A stretch of 64,000 nucleotides of DNA. Origin: Larix kaempferi. Its lineage: Eukaryota > Streptophyta > Pinopsida > Pinales > Pinaceae. The notes beneath the pieces were generated by a model. The model had not been told where the DNA came from. It saw nothing but the letters and a program-made list of their open reading frames with translations, and did not search any database. The stretch lies in the NCBI GenBank assembly GCA_027924585.1, contig BSBM01000186.1:6944001-7008000 (forward strand). The letters are read 5' to 3'. The position numbers and the translations under genes are program-made. Of this stretch, positions 21,729-32,274 are shown one piece after another (position 1 is the stretch's first letter; every line of letters begins with the position of its first letter).

Positions 21729-24700
21729 CTATTCGAAAGCTTTCTCAATTGAACAGAAATCATTAATTACCGAAAAATCTCGTAAATTGTCATCGTGATT
21801 GATTTCATCAATTGCTGAATATTTAAAGATTCCATCATTTGTTAGAAAATGCAGTACCTGTGTATCATTGTCAAACACACACCAATTAAAAATGTTATCC
21901 GGTATGGAGGGCCTAAAAATTAATTCAACAGAAAAGAATTCTGGTGAAAAATTTTCTGAAGGAATCAACTTGGAAGCTACATTTGCCAATAAGTCTGCTT
22001 CTTGATTTTGACTTCTAGGAACATAATTTATGTTAAATGCATCAAAATATGTGATAAGATTCCATACCTCTTTCTGATAACTTTGTAAATGTTCAGATAA
22101 ACAATGAATGGAATTACGCACCTGTCTAACAATGATCTCTGAATCGCCATAAACCACTATCTCTTTGATGCCCAAATCGATTGCTTTTTTCAATCCTTGA
22201 ATCAAAGCTTCATATTCAACTGTATTATTTGTACAACTAAATTCTATTCTGCAAGCTATACAAGTCTTATTACCTTGAGGATCTATTAGTAAACAACCGG
22301 CTCCTGCTCCTTCTTTAGATTTTGCACCATCGAAATAAAGAGTCCAAATAGAATTATGTACAATCACTTTACTTTCCATGATATTTACAATATTTACATT
22401 ATTTTCATCACCAATGGTCTCCTTAAGGGAACAATTAGGAGAAATAGCTGTTACATTACAAATCTCAGATTGCTTGCTATTTTCAGGAAGAAGAGATTTT
22501 TCAGCTTTGAAATTTCCAAAACCCAATTCATACATGTAGTTTCCCATAATGGAATCAGAAAATAACACAGGTTCACTAGGATCATGCAGTTCTGTAACAG
22601 TATGTTTCATGTACCTTTCTCTATGTATCTTTATCTGATTTGATTTTCCATTTTCAGGTAGCCACAAGGTTGACCAATCAGTGGCAAAGAAACCATTTAG
22701 TTGTTGAGACCAATCCCTACTTAAGAATAGTCCATATGCATCTGGAATATCAGCAATTACGATGTCTATGATTTGATAAACTAAAGTATTACAAGCAATC
22801 CTAATTAAGACATCTTTCATCTCTCCGATAACTTTAACGTTTGTTCTATCTAATTGAGTTATTTGTGAATCAGATGGAACAAATTTGCCATTTAATTTCT
22901 TACACACAGATAAAGGCATAACATTAGAGGATGCTCCTAAATATACCATGCAGTTGTGGACATTCCTATTAAAAATTTCAAAGGTAAGTAAGAATGGAGG
23001 TGTAGTTGACTTAGAATTCTTACCTATCAAAGAAGCTTTATCGGTTGATGTTTTCCCTTTATCAGTTGTTGTTGGATGATTGTGTGAATTGTTTGCAGCA
23101 ACATTTTGCTTTGTATTAGGGACGATCGAACTTACTGCAGGATTAATAATATGACTATTAGGCATTGGATAGATTTGAAGGAGATCGTACATACTAATGT
23201 TTGCACGTGTCTTCTTCAAATCCTCAATTATGTCATATTGTAAATCCAACTTTGGAGTGTTTTGCATGGTTTGGGTACCCTTATTTGGCTGAGTTTGCTT
23301 GCCGGATTGAGTTTGTTTGTTTGGTTGTGAGTTATTATTATCAGTGTTTGAAGTGGAGCTCGAAGCACTAGGAGTATTTGCAATTGCTTTACTACGTGTA
23401 TTATATGCGTGTTGTCCTGAAGGTGGACTTCTGTTCTCATGTTTTTTCACAAAATTATCCCAGAAATGACCATTAATGTGTTGAGGTTCTTCTGATTCAT
23501 CCTCATTTTCAGATTCTTCATCTTCTTTATTTTCATTCATCTCTTGACTAGGTGTTTTAGACAAAGATAGAACAGCTTGAATTGTATTAAAGATCTCTTC
23601 ATTAGCAGCTACATCTGGGGGTGTATTCTTATTATTCGTGTTTGGGTTTTGTCTAAATTGATTTATGAAGTAACCCCTAGAAGGAGAAGCTTCAGAACTA
23701 GTCTTTTTTAACCCTATAACTTCATTGGTTAACGTTCGAATAGCGTTCTGTAGCTGTTCTATATCAAAAGCTTTATCTTTATCTGAACTAGATTTTTCTA
23801 TTTTCCTTCGAGGAAAAGAATCAGATTTACCACTTCCATCTGGTTCATAAGACATGAAATCTTTTTCTACTTTAATTGCTTCCTCAAATGTTTCTATTAA
23901 CGTTGTTCTTCCAGCTCTCTTCACAAACATTCCGGAATTCCTAGGTAAGGCTGATGTATAATTTTCAATGATTATATCTTCCGGAGGTTGAGAAGCAATT
24001 GGAATTTTATTTTTCAATGTTAGAAACCTTTGATTAAAGTCTTTAATCCTTTCTTTGGGTTCTATTTTAATTCTAGATAACTCTAGGGCTAAAAGAGCAG
24101 GTGTTTTATCTTCCCCGAATTTATCTAGAAAAGCTTTATTAAATTCCCCCCAATTAGTAATAGATCCTTGTACTAACGAAAAGTACCAGGTAGAATCTCT
24201 TCCCTCAAAGGTGAGAGGAAACAATCGACAAACAACATCTTCATGCTGAACATTTAAAGATTGAACAGCCAAAATGAATTTATCAATATGCACCTCTGCA
24301 GGTTCTTTGTCATCTGGGTTGAACTTAGGAAGAATTTTATCTGAATGTTTTGGTAATGGGTGCTGTACCCCAGGAATTGCTACAGCAGCTGCCCTTAACC
24401 AAGGGAGCTGTGGATTAGGTGGAGGGGGTGGAGGATTGCCTCCTCCTCCTACATTTCCTGCCATTGGACTTCCTTGAGAACTAGAGGAACTCTCTGAATG
24501 AGAAGGTCTTGGACTATTGGGTGGTGACTCAGGAGGAGAAGGTGGCTGATCAGAACCACTTCCCGAGATTAACCTCCTTGCGGTATTGATTTGTGTAATC
24601 TGTCTTTGATAACTTTCAACTTGATGTTGAGGAGTACTACCAGTTATCTCCAAATCTTCCGTAGCTATGGTCAATTGTGGATTGCGTCGCTGTTGTCTAG

Positions 24701-24920
24701 GAAGACCATAATCTATTGGAGAAATACCTAACTGATTAGCGTAAGCCCTAGTAAGGATATGTCTGGATTCTTCTAGAGTTTCGGCACTTTGTCCAGGAGT
24801 AAAAGGAGAAGTAATAGGATCACGTTCAAGGATATTCCTAACAGTTTCGATAAAAGGTGATCTACTAACTTCCGAAGATTGTTGGCTGTTTGGAAATGTT
24901 TCATTAGTTTCACCTGCCAT
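21729..24920 (-). CDS. gag: Element C gag, protease and archaeal RNase H (polyprotein segment)
   Basis: 1063 codons starting at the first ATG (24920), 12 bases after the primer site. Residues 1-185 are disordered, with Ser/Pro-rich and polyproline runs. The capsid domain spans about 185-375 (FEGRDSTWYFSLV, FLDKFGEDKTP). There is no CCHC knuckle. An acidic Glu-rich stretch is at 460-480. Protease covers about 645-745, but the active site reads VYLGASSNVMP: the catalytic Asp is Tyr at residue 659. Archaeal-type RNase H covers about 858-985 with LYFDGAKSKEG, EYEAL, YGDSE and NQEADLLAN, all four acidic positions kept. The segment ends in TAG, likely from CAG. Confidence 0.93.
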   Translation of the reverse strand: MAGETNETFPNSQQSSEVSRSPFIETVRNILERDPITSPFTPGQSAETLEESRHILTRAYANQLGISPIDYGLPRQQRRNPQLTIATEDLEITGSTPQHQVESYQRQITQINTARRLISGSGSDQPPSPPESPPNSPRPSHSESSSSSQGSPMAGNVGGGGNPPPPPPNPQLPWLRAAAVAIPGVQHPLPKHSDKILPKFNPDDKEPAEVHIDKFILAVQSLNVQHEDVVCRLFPLTFEGRDSTWYFSLVQGSITNWGEFNKAFLDKFGEDKTPALLALELSRIKIEPKERIKDFNQRFLTLKNKIPIASQPPEDIIIENYTSALPRNSGMFVKRAGRTTLIETFEEAIKVEKDFMSYEPDGSGKSDSFPRRKIEKSSSDKDKAFDIEQLQNAIRTLTNEVIGLKKTSSEASPSRGYFINQFRQNPNTNNKNTPPDVAANEEIFNTIQAVLSLSKTPSQEMNENKEDEESENEDESEEPQHINGHFWDNFVKKHENRSPPSGQHAYNTRSKAIANTPSASSSTSNTDNNNSQPNKQTQSGKQTQPNKGTQTMQNTPKLDLQYDIIEDLKKTRANISMYDLLQIYPMPNSHIINPAVSSIVPNTKQNVAANNSHNHPTTTDKGKTSTDKASLIGKNSKSTTPPFLLTFEIFNRNVHNCMVYLGASSNVMPLSVCKKLNGKFVPSDSQITQLDRTNVKVIGEMKDVLIRIACNTLVYQIIDIVIADIPDAYGLFLSRDWSQQLNGFFATDWSTLWLPENGKSNQIKIHRERYMKHTVTELHDPSEPVLFSDSIMGNYMYELGFGNFKAEKSLLPENSKQSEICNVTAISPNCSLKETIGDENNVNIVNIMESKVIVHNSIWTLYFDGAKSKEGAGAGCLLIDPQGNKTCIACRIEFSCTNNTVEYEALIQGLKKAIDLGIKEIVVYGDSEIIVRQVRNSIHCLSEHLQSYQKEVWNLITYFDAFNINYVPRSQNQEADLLANVASKLIPSENFSPEFFSVELIFRPSIPDNIFNWCVFDNDTQVLHFLTNDGIFKYSAIDEINHDDNLRDFSVINDFCSIEKAFE

Positions 24921-24931
24921 TAATTAATTCA

Positions 24932-24950
24932 GGCCCTCCTTCTAGCGCCA
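24932..24950 (-). promoter_or_regulatory. Element C primer binding site (tRNA-Asn)
   Basis: On the minus strand TGGCGCTAGAAGGAGGG lies two bases after the LTR end. It is complementary to the 3' end of plant tRNA-Asn (GUU), which ends in CTCCTTCTAGCG plus CCA. Confidence 0.75.
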
Positions 24951-26326
24951 TTTGTTGGCCTGATTTTATGAATCAGAGCCAATAAGGAGGTTTTGTCCAC
25001 ACAATCAGCTTAGAGTAGCGTCCGGTATGTTTGGTTTAACAAAACCTCGCAGGTTATGGTCCTGCTACCAGCTAGTTTGTCTCTTAAGGAGAACTTAAAA
25101 CCAGCAAAATCTAACTTATTCTAATATCTATCCTACCTAAATATCTACAGATGTCCTAAGGTTGCTTTCGTAAGGAAAGACTTCGGTTTTTGGGAAGTTT
25201 TCTAAATATGAAAACTTACTTATAGCATGCAGAATGATTTAACAGTTCTAAATCAATAATAAAATCACTTTAAAACTAATTAATCTATTTATCCTATTTA
25301 ACTCTATCTCAGCTGAGAGCAAATTTAAAACTATATTAATTATTAATCAATAACAGAAAACTGAAGTATGCTCTAAATAAACATATTTAAATCATAACGA
25401 AAGTAATTCTGCTATGTAATGATAGAAATGAGATTTAACCTCTACATACACAGTCAAATTTCACTTCCAAAACTGATTAATAATTAACTATCAAGACAGT
25501 CATTTGAATTTGAAATAATGCTCATTTAAAATTCACCGTTAACATACAAATGGAATTTTAAATAAACAGAAAAGTATATCATTAAAACTGATGTTTATAG
25601 TGAACACACTAATAAACAAAACCATAATGAAATATTTATTCAACAACTAAATTGAGATGATAAAGTGAGAACAATATTTAAACATCAATGTGTCACAGCA
25701 CATAGAGTTCATGTATAAATAGAAGATAACAAACAGAAATATATGTATATATATATAAATCCAAAAATGAATACCAGTCACAGTATCATTCGCAGATATA
25801 AGGTATCATCCACATGAAAGCTTCAGCTTCAAGTTCGATGTAGCACTAGTAACAAAATATATTTCAATAAGTTTTCTTCACCACTCCATCCCCCTCGAGC
25901 TCATAAAAAATCTTCACTTATATACTACTAAGAGTCAGTTTTTCTATAAATGTTGCATGCAACATTATAGGAACTATTTAACAAAAAGGGCATCTAATTA
26001 CACCTACTACTAAAAATAAAAATCGACTGGCCTGAGTCGAGGTATCTCAGAAAGTTCTTGCCCATTCACAAAACTCCAGCTTGTAACAAATCAGCTACAT
26101 CCGCATGCCATCGCATCAACCATGTCCTGTATTCTTGGAAGAAGGAGTGATAAAACTTCCTGCATTAAATTCAATCAATGTATTATATTAAAATCAATTT
26201 AACACAGTCTAACAGAAATACTCAAAAAATTATAAATGCATGCCTGTTAAATCTCCGATTTTACAGGCATGCAAAATGGAAATAACCATTACCTGTTATA
26301 CTGTGACATAAGAGAAGAGAAAACTA

Positions 26327-27941
26327 TTAAGCCTCATTATGAAGAGCGACTACTCTTCTAGCCTCGGCTAATTTAGCCTTCAACCTAATAATTTTAACAT
26401 TTTGTTTTTCAATTCGTTCCAATAACAGCTGATTCGTATTTAATATTGATTTCCTGGATTTCTTGAGTTGATTCTTCTTCATGTTGGCCCTTTTCCACCT
26501 GTCAATCCATTCTAGCAATTCTTTCCTGAAAATTTTATTTTCTTCTTCCAGTGAGGCTGTACTTAATAGACATTGTTTACGCTTTCCTCTAAACTCTGTG
26601 ATTTTATCTTGATAAATATTTCCTAATACCTGTTGCAGAGTTTCGTCTTCTCTAGTTTCATGAGGAGAACGAGGACTGTCACAATGCTGATTGTGTAATG
26701 GTTCAAGTTCTACAGTGTTAACGTTTATTTCGGGTTGATTGCCCTCGACCTCACCTGATTGCACATCACTTCCCCGCGCAGTAGCAGAATTCCCTACATC
26801 CATTGTGTTAGGGACAGACATTGGAATATCATCCTCAATATTTACAATTGTAGGTTCAGTAGCTGTAGATTTGGAAGTCTGTGGATCAGACCTATATCCT
26901 GGAATCGAATGAAGATTATGCATGCTCCTAGTGACTCTACGCGAAAATGATAAGTTTTCAAAATTCAACCCTTCCTTGTCACAACAAACCTGAGCCAAAT
27001 GGTTCAACTTATGCATAGAGTTTTTATCACATTCATCAGGTTTAACAATTTCATCTTCGGCTAATCCTTCTTTTAATTTTGCAGGGCTGCCATAATTCTT
27101 ACCAGGTTCGGGTTCTTCTAATATTTCCCTAGAATCGCAGGGAACTGAAACCCTATCAGCATCTTCATTTATCTCATCATCTATGGGCATTTTTACGACC
27201 TCTGGTTCCTTAACCTCTGAGCTATTAACCTCAGGATTTATGATTTTTCGTCTTCTACGAGTTCGAGGAGATGGATTAGGCCAATACTGTGTTGGCCCCA
27301 ATTGACAATCAACTAGAAATTTATCCCAAGACAGACCTTTTGCAGATAATTGGAATTGCAGTAAAAAAAATTTTCAACCCATGATGACACAAACTATTGT
27401 CAGGGTTATTGAAATTCCTTACAGACTGTGACATTTTCTTAAGGCTTTGCCAAAAATAGAAGGGCAAATTAAGTTTACAACCCTTTACTGCTAAAAAAAA
27501 CCGTAAATGATACAAGTGCAGATGGGAAAAGTGTGCACAACAGGTTACGTACCTTACTAAGATTTCATAGTAATCTCTCCATTCGGGCTTTAGAAATTTT
27601 ACAGGTACGCCTATCCTCAGCTTCGTTTTATCTGGTAAAGGCATTAACAAAGCCAAACACTTCTTCTTGTCAACCATAGTGCCCTTAAACCAGCGTTCTC
27701 CCACTTGGGGAAGTTTCGTGGCTTCAGCAATTTTGTCCTCATTAATAACAAATTCGAAACCCCCAATTCGCACCCTGTCATCTTTAAAACTCATTGCAAA
27801 CATCTTAGTAATATCCGTATGGTGACCATCAAAGCTTCGAAAGAAATGTGTCCATCCCATTTTCTCAAATCTCTTGGCAACTTCCTGGTTGGCTTCAATA
27901 ATTTCAAACCCTGAGATCTCAAAACGATTCAGAGGAGACAT
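26327..27941 (-). pseudogene. LTR-borne gene of element C, 5' LTR copy, one frameshift
   Basis: About 538 codons from the ATG at 27941 (an in-frame ATG at 28025 would add 28 residues) to a TAA at 26327. The N-terminal domain reads FEKMGWTHFFRSFDGH, FAMSFKDDRVRIGG, EDKIAEATKLPQVGERWFKG, then YVTCC.HFS, KLNLPFYFWQSLKKMSQSV and CHHGLK. The C-terminal half has an RRRRK patch, long acidic linkers and a Lys/Glu/Leu-rich coiled-coil-like end (LLERIEKQNVKIIRLKAKLAEA). A one-base insertion near 27365 splits it. Element B's LTR encodes the same layout (32908-34668). The N-terminal pattern resembles the plant 'putative transposon protein' family, from memory; no function is known to me. Confidence 0.75.
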
Positions 27942-28954
27942 GGTTTCTCCAGCACTTTCTGGGCTTGGTCGCGAAATGAAAGGGAAAGTGAAAACAGAGG
28001 GAATAGGTATCCATACACACGACATTATAGATAATCTTCACATGCTTCAAATCTAATCAGAAATCAAATCTCTGAACCTACCATTTTAGCCGGATTTCGA
28101 GCAATAATAGATGTTATAACTCTCACACTACACCATGATTTACGCCAATTTATCTACGTTTGACCATGCCTGTTAGTGACAACCACTTAACTTGGCGAAC
28201 CAGCGATACTAAGACTGATAGAATCATCATTACGATCATTGATTATTGACAGTGGTTCATAATTAATAGGTACAATGGCGTAATTTGAAATGACTGTTAG
28301 AAATTAACACTGTCAACATGATTTTACCAAATGCATACAACTGTCGATTCTGTTAAGGGGTGAAAGCCACGTTTTCATGCCAGCTCATCGATCCAAAATG
28401 TTTATTGATTTAACCATTGGTTTATTGCATGGCCAGTTCATCAAACAATCATCCCTGTTTTATCATGTTACGTAGTGGTATGAAGAGTAATAAATCGCAT
28501 TTTAATGTTGAGGAGGCATTAATCAAATGGCCAGCTTAATGTTATTCTATGTATATGTACAAAGCTATATATATATGTACAACACTAAGTGTAAAAACCT
28601 TTAAACATCCTATTGATATATTATACCATCATATAGGGTATTTATTTTATGTAAAAATTGCCTATACCAACCTCATTTATCCATTAACTATGATATTTAC
28701 AAAGTTCATAATAGGCTATTACATACGATGTTAACTTCCAAAATTCTCTTAGTCTTAGGACTAATAATACCCTAAACAATGTGTTTTATGATATTTCTCT
28801 TGGCACAAATCCATTAAGTCACATAAATTCATTTTGATGTTTTAAATAGCTTTAATGAGACTTTACGAAACTTGTCTGACATTCGTTTTAAAGCCAAGTT
28901 TTATGATCAAGTTCCTATCAACTATAGAAACATTAAATTACTTTCCTTTGATTA

Positions 28955-29060
28955 AGAGTACCTTCAGAATCAAAGATTCTGAAGGTGCTCTAACATAATT
29001 TTTGAATTGACAAATCACATAAAGAGCTGATCTCTCTTCATTTCTTGACAAAATGAAGAG
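28955..29060 (-). other. Two hairpins near the U3 start of C's 5' LTR
   Basis: The same two stems as in the left LTR, at 28955-28991 and 29034-29060, that is 20 to 125 bases from the LTR tip. Confidence 0.75.
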
Positions 29061-29080
29061 GTTGTTGCTGGCTGCCAACA

Positions 29081-29085
29081 GGTTC
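29081..29085. repeat. Right target duplication of element C (GGTTC)
   Basis: An exact copy of 13399-13403. After it, element B resumes. Confidence 0.93.
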
Positions 29086-29580
29086 CTATATGCTTCATTT
29101 TATTGATGAGAGTACAATCGAGGTACTGTAGGTAAAAAAAGAAGGATCAGTGAAACCTACTATTGAACAAAAAGATGAGTTACGACAGATGTATTTTGAT
29201 GGCTCTTCATGTAAAGAAGGAGCAGGAGCTAGCATTGTTTTGATTTATCCTGGTGGAGAGGTTATTAGTTCGATGTATAAATTGGAATTTGTCACTACCA
29301 ACAACACAGTAGAATATGAGGCATTGATACTTGGTTTAAGGGTTGTGAAAGATTTTGGGAATTCAACAACTTTCTGTTTATGGCGACTCCGAATTAGTTT
29401 TCTAACAGGTGAAGAGAAAATATCAAGTAAAGAAGGATTTGTTGAAGGTTTATAGAAATGAGGTTTGGGATATGATTGACAATTTTTTCATAGCGTTCAA
29501 TATTTCTTTTATTCCGAGAGATCAAAATCAGACAGCTAATTCATTAGCATTGGCAGCCACACATTTAAAGATTCCAAAGC
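29086..29580 (+). pseudogene. Element B archaeal-type RNase H, frameshifted
   Basis: Homologous to the RNase H at the end of C's gag segment. MYFDGSSCKEGAGASIVLI and NNTVEYEALILGL lie in one frame; near 29355 the frame shifts and the YGDSELV motif, the following linker and DQNQTANSLALAA lie in the next frame. The closing acidic residue seen in C (NQEAD) is absent here (NQTAN). As in C, the domain lies before RT, not after the second RNase H. Confidence 0.85.
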
Positions 29581-31300
29581 ATACTCAGCTGAAATATCCA
29601 ATTGAAGTTAAATATAGATCCTCAGTGCCAGACAATATAAAACAATGGAGAGTTTTTGAGGATGATGTGGAGATTAAAAAATTCTTGGAATTAACTGGAG
29701 AGTTTTCCAATTCTCCAATCGATCAGGATCAAGATGAGGATATGGATAATACTGCTGCATGCACAGAAAATACAATTGCTGATCACATAATTATTGAATT
29801 GAAGGGGAATTTTATTCCTAAGGGTCTGGTCCCCCTTGAGAGAATTTTTTCCAAAGATGACACTCTGTTGAAACCTTCAATGCAATATTCAGAAGAAAAT
29901 ATCATGAGCTGTAACATTGGCACACAGGAGCAGCCAAGAATAGTGAAAATTTCTACGTCTCTTTTAGTTGAGCAAAGAAACGAGTACATTACATTGTTGA
30001 AGAGGTTTATTGATATTTTTGCTTGGTGCTATGAAGATTTGAGAACTTATGACACTAGTATTATTCAACATAAGGTTCCTTTAAAACCAAATTTGAAACC
30101 CTTTAGACAAAAATTGAGAAGACTTAACCTAGCTTTGCTGCCAGTTATCGAGAAGGAAGTCAAGAAGTTGTTAGATGCAAAGATAATTGTTCCACTTAGA
30201 TATTCATCATGGGTTGCAAACTTGGTTCCAGTTCGAAAGAAGAATGGAGAGATTAGGTTATGTGTGGAATTCCGAAATCTTAATAGAGCTTCATTACAGG
30301 ACAATTACCCATTGCCAGAAATTGAGCAAATTTTACAAAAAGTAGTGGGCACTCAGAGAATCTCCATGGTTGATGGATTCTTAGGGTATAATCAAATAGC
30401 TATACACCCAGATGACAGGGAGAAAACAACCTTCACTACTCCATGGGGCACATTCATGTATGATAAAATGCCATTTGGATTGATGAATGCGGGTGCAACA
30501 TTCCAAAGAGCTATGGATATAGCCTTTGTAGGAGAAAAGGAAATATTTGTTGTAATCTACTTGGATGATATTACTATCTTCTCTCAGTCAGATGATGAGC
30601 ACTTGAAACATCTTGAACAAACATTTTTGAAGTGTAGGAAGTTTGGGCTACCATTGAATCCTAAAAAGTCACATTTTGTTGTACAGGAGGGAAAACTTCT
30701 GGGACATCTTGTTTCAGCTGATGGTATTAGAATAGACCCTAAGAGAGTTAAAGCAATTCTGAAGATTACTATCCCAAGAAGTAAAAAGGATGTTCAATCA
30801 TTTATTGGAAAAATCAATTTTTCTGAGATGGTTCATCCTGAATTTTGATGATACAATCAAGTACATCACATCTATGTTGAGGAAGGATCGGGAGGTGAAA
30901 TGGATAGCAGAAGCTAAAGCTTCATTTGAGAAGATTAAATAAGCTTTAACAAAAGCCCCAGTCTTGGTAAGTCCAGATTTCTTGAAATATTTTCTCACTT
31001 TTTCTTTTGCATCCCAAGACACAATAGCAACTGTTCTTTTACAAAACAATGCAGATGGTTTAGAGCAGCCAATAGCTTTCTTTAGTAAGACTCTCAGAGA
31101 CTCAGAATTGAAGTACAGTACACTTGAGAAGCAAGCATATGCACTTGTTAAATCCTTAAAAATTTTCAGAATTTATATTTTGCATTCAAAAATAATTTCC
31201 TTTGTACCTAATGCTATAATTAAAGAAATTTTAACCTAGCCGGATAGTGAAGGTAAAAGAGGTACGTGGATTGCAAAAATTAAGGAATATGAGGTTGAAA
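29581..31300 (+). pseudogene. Element B reverse transcriptase and RNase H, frameshifted
   Basis: RT is open to 30848 with LRRLNLALLPVIEKEVKKLL, VRKKNGEIRLCVEFRNLNRA, FGLMNAGATFQRAMDIAF and the catalytic YLDD at 30558-30569. The frame shifts by one base near 30818, within the segment after SFIGKINF, so the apparent end at 30848 is an artefact. The Ty3-type RNase H follows in the new frame (TFSFASQDTIATVLLQNN, about 31000), with stops near 30940 and 31237. The linker before RT is acidic. Confidence 0.88.
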
Positions 31301-32115
31301 TCAGGCCTACAAAGTTAGTGAAGGGGCAGGGTTTAGCAAAGCTATTAGTTGATTCAAATTGTGAGGCTTTGGATATCCATTTGGTAGCAAATCAGCCAAC
31401 TCAGGAAGAATTGCAAATGAAGGAAAATGAAGAGCAGATTACAGATAAATATGAAGAATCAGAATGGTATGCTGATATTGTTTATTTTTTATTGCACTTG
31501 AAATGTCTAGATCATTTTGACAAGAAGGCATCCAGATCATTGAAGTTAAAGGCCACAAAATATTGCTTGGAAAATCAGCAGTTGTTCTGGAAGGATCCAG
31601 GTGGAATTTTACTTAGATGTTTAGAAAAATCACAAGTGAAAGAGGTTATTTCAGAAATGCATGAGGGTGCTTGTGGGGGTCACAAGTATTGGAATTCTAC
31701 AGAATATAAAATCCTCAAGTTTGGGTATTATTGTCCCTCTTTATTTTCAGATGTATATCAACAGGTGCGAGCATGTGTCCAATGTCAAAAGTTTGTTGGA
31801 AGGCAGAAACTCATATCACTACCATTAAAACCTATTGCAGTGAATGCCCCTTTTCAATAGTGGGGACTAGACTTTATTGGAGAGATTAATTTTATATAGG
31901 AGAATAATTTTTCTCTTGGTGATATGGTGCTCAGATGGGATGCAAAGAGATACCAGAAGGGTCAGCATGGTAAGTTTGAAAATCTATGGTTAGGTCCCTT
32001 CATGATCTCGAAGATTTTAGAAAATAACACTTTCATACTATAGACTTTGGAAGGTGAGGAATTGTCTACTCCAGTTAATGGACGTTTCCTCAAGCATTTT
32101 TACAGTTCTTGAAGG
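31301..32115 (+). pseudogene. Element B integrase, catalytic core deleted
   Basis: The N-terminal linker and the HHCC finger (MHEGACGGHKYWN, CVQCQKF) are present, then QFQ-like WGLDFIGEIN with the first catalytic Asp. Near 31885-31905 the sequence jumps directly to NFSLGDMVLRWDAKRYQKG, the start of the C-terminal domain. Against element C about 200 residues are missing, including the second Asp and the Glu. The end (LWLGPFMISKI, TPVNGRFLKHFYSS) matches C. Stops at 31858, 31900 and 32041 add to the damage. Confidence 0.85.
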
Positions 32116-32274
32116 TAAATGAAGTCACACTCATTGTATATACCGGTGTGAAATAAGACACCATACCCAATGGAATCTTGCAGAATAAAGCAACAATTTC
32201 AGGTAGCAGAAAGGAACTGGTCTACAAGTTTTTGAAACCTCATAAGGAGGTTTCATCTTCCAGCAGGAGCCAAA
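32116..32274 (+). other. Element B 3' noncoding region
   Basis: 159 bases between integrase and the 3' LTR. There is no clear polypurine tract: the bases before TGTTAA read CAGCAGGAGCCAAA, only partly purine. Confidence 0.6.

Larger units (their letters stand above)
13404..29080 (-). mobile_element. Element C: complete Tat-like Ty3/gypsy, 15.7 kb
   Basis: Two LTRs of about 4.13 kb (13404-17529 and 24953-29080), each bounded by TGTTGG and CCAACA, flank one minus-strand coding region, and the whole is flanked by exact GGTTC duplications. The 5' end is on the right: an Asn-tRNA primer site at 24950-24932, gag start at 24920, integrase end at 18822. The order is gag, protease, archaeal RNase H, RT, Ty3 RNase H, integrase. 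The LTRs look 98-99% alike by eye, so it is the youngest or among the youngest insertions here. Two in-frame stops interrupt a polyprotein of about 2030 codons. Confidence 0.95.
24953..29080 (-). repeat. Element C 5' LTR
   Basis: The 4128-bp upstream LTR. It contains the better copy of the LTR-borne gene (26327-27941). On the element strand there are two TATA-like runs: 28563-28577, before that gene, and 25742-25758, after it. Which one marks the transcription start decides whether the gene lies in R/U5 or in U3; this cannot be settled from sequence alone. Confidence 0.95.

Noticed and set aside
24055-24477. Plus-strand Gly/Pro frames in C
   Set aside because: Complement of C's gag and its polyproline run.
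26759-26950. Plus-strand frame inside C's LTR (and 15210-15401)
   Set aside because: Antisense shadow of the LTR-borne gene; Arg/Ile/Ser-rich with no domain.
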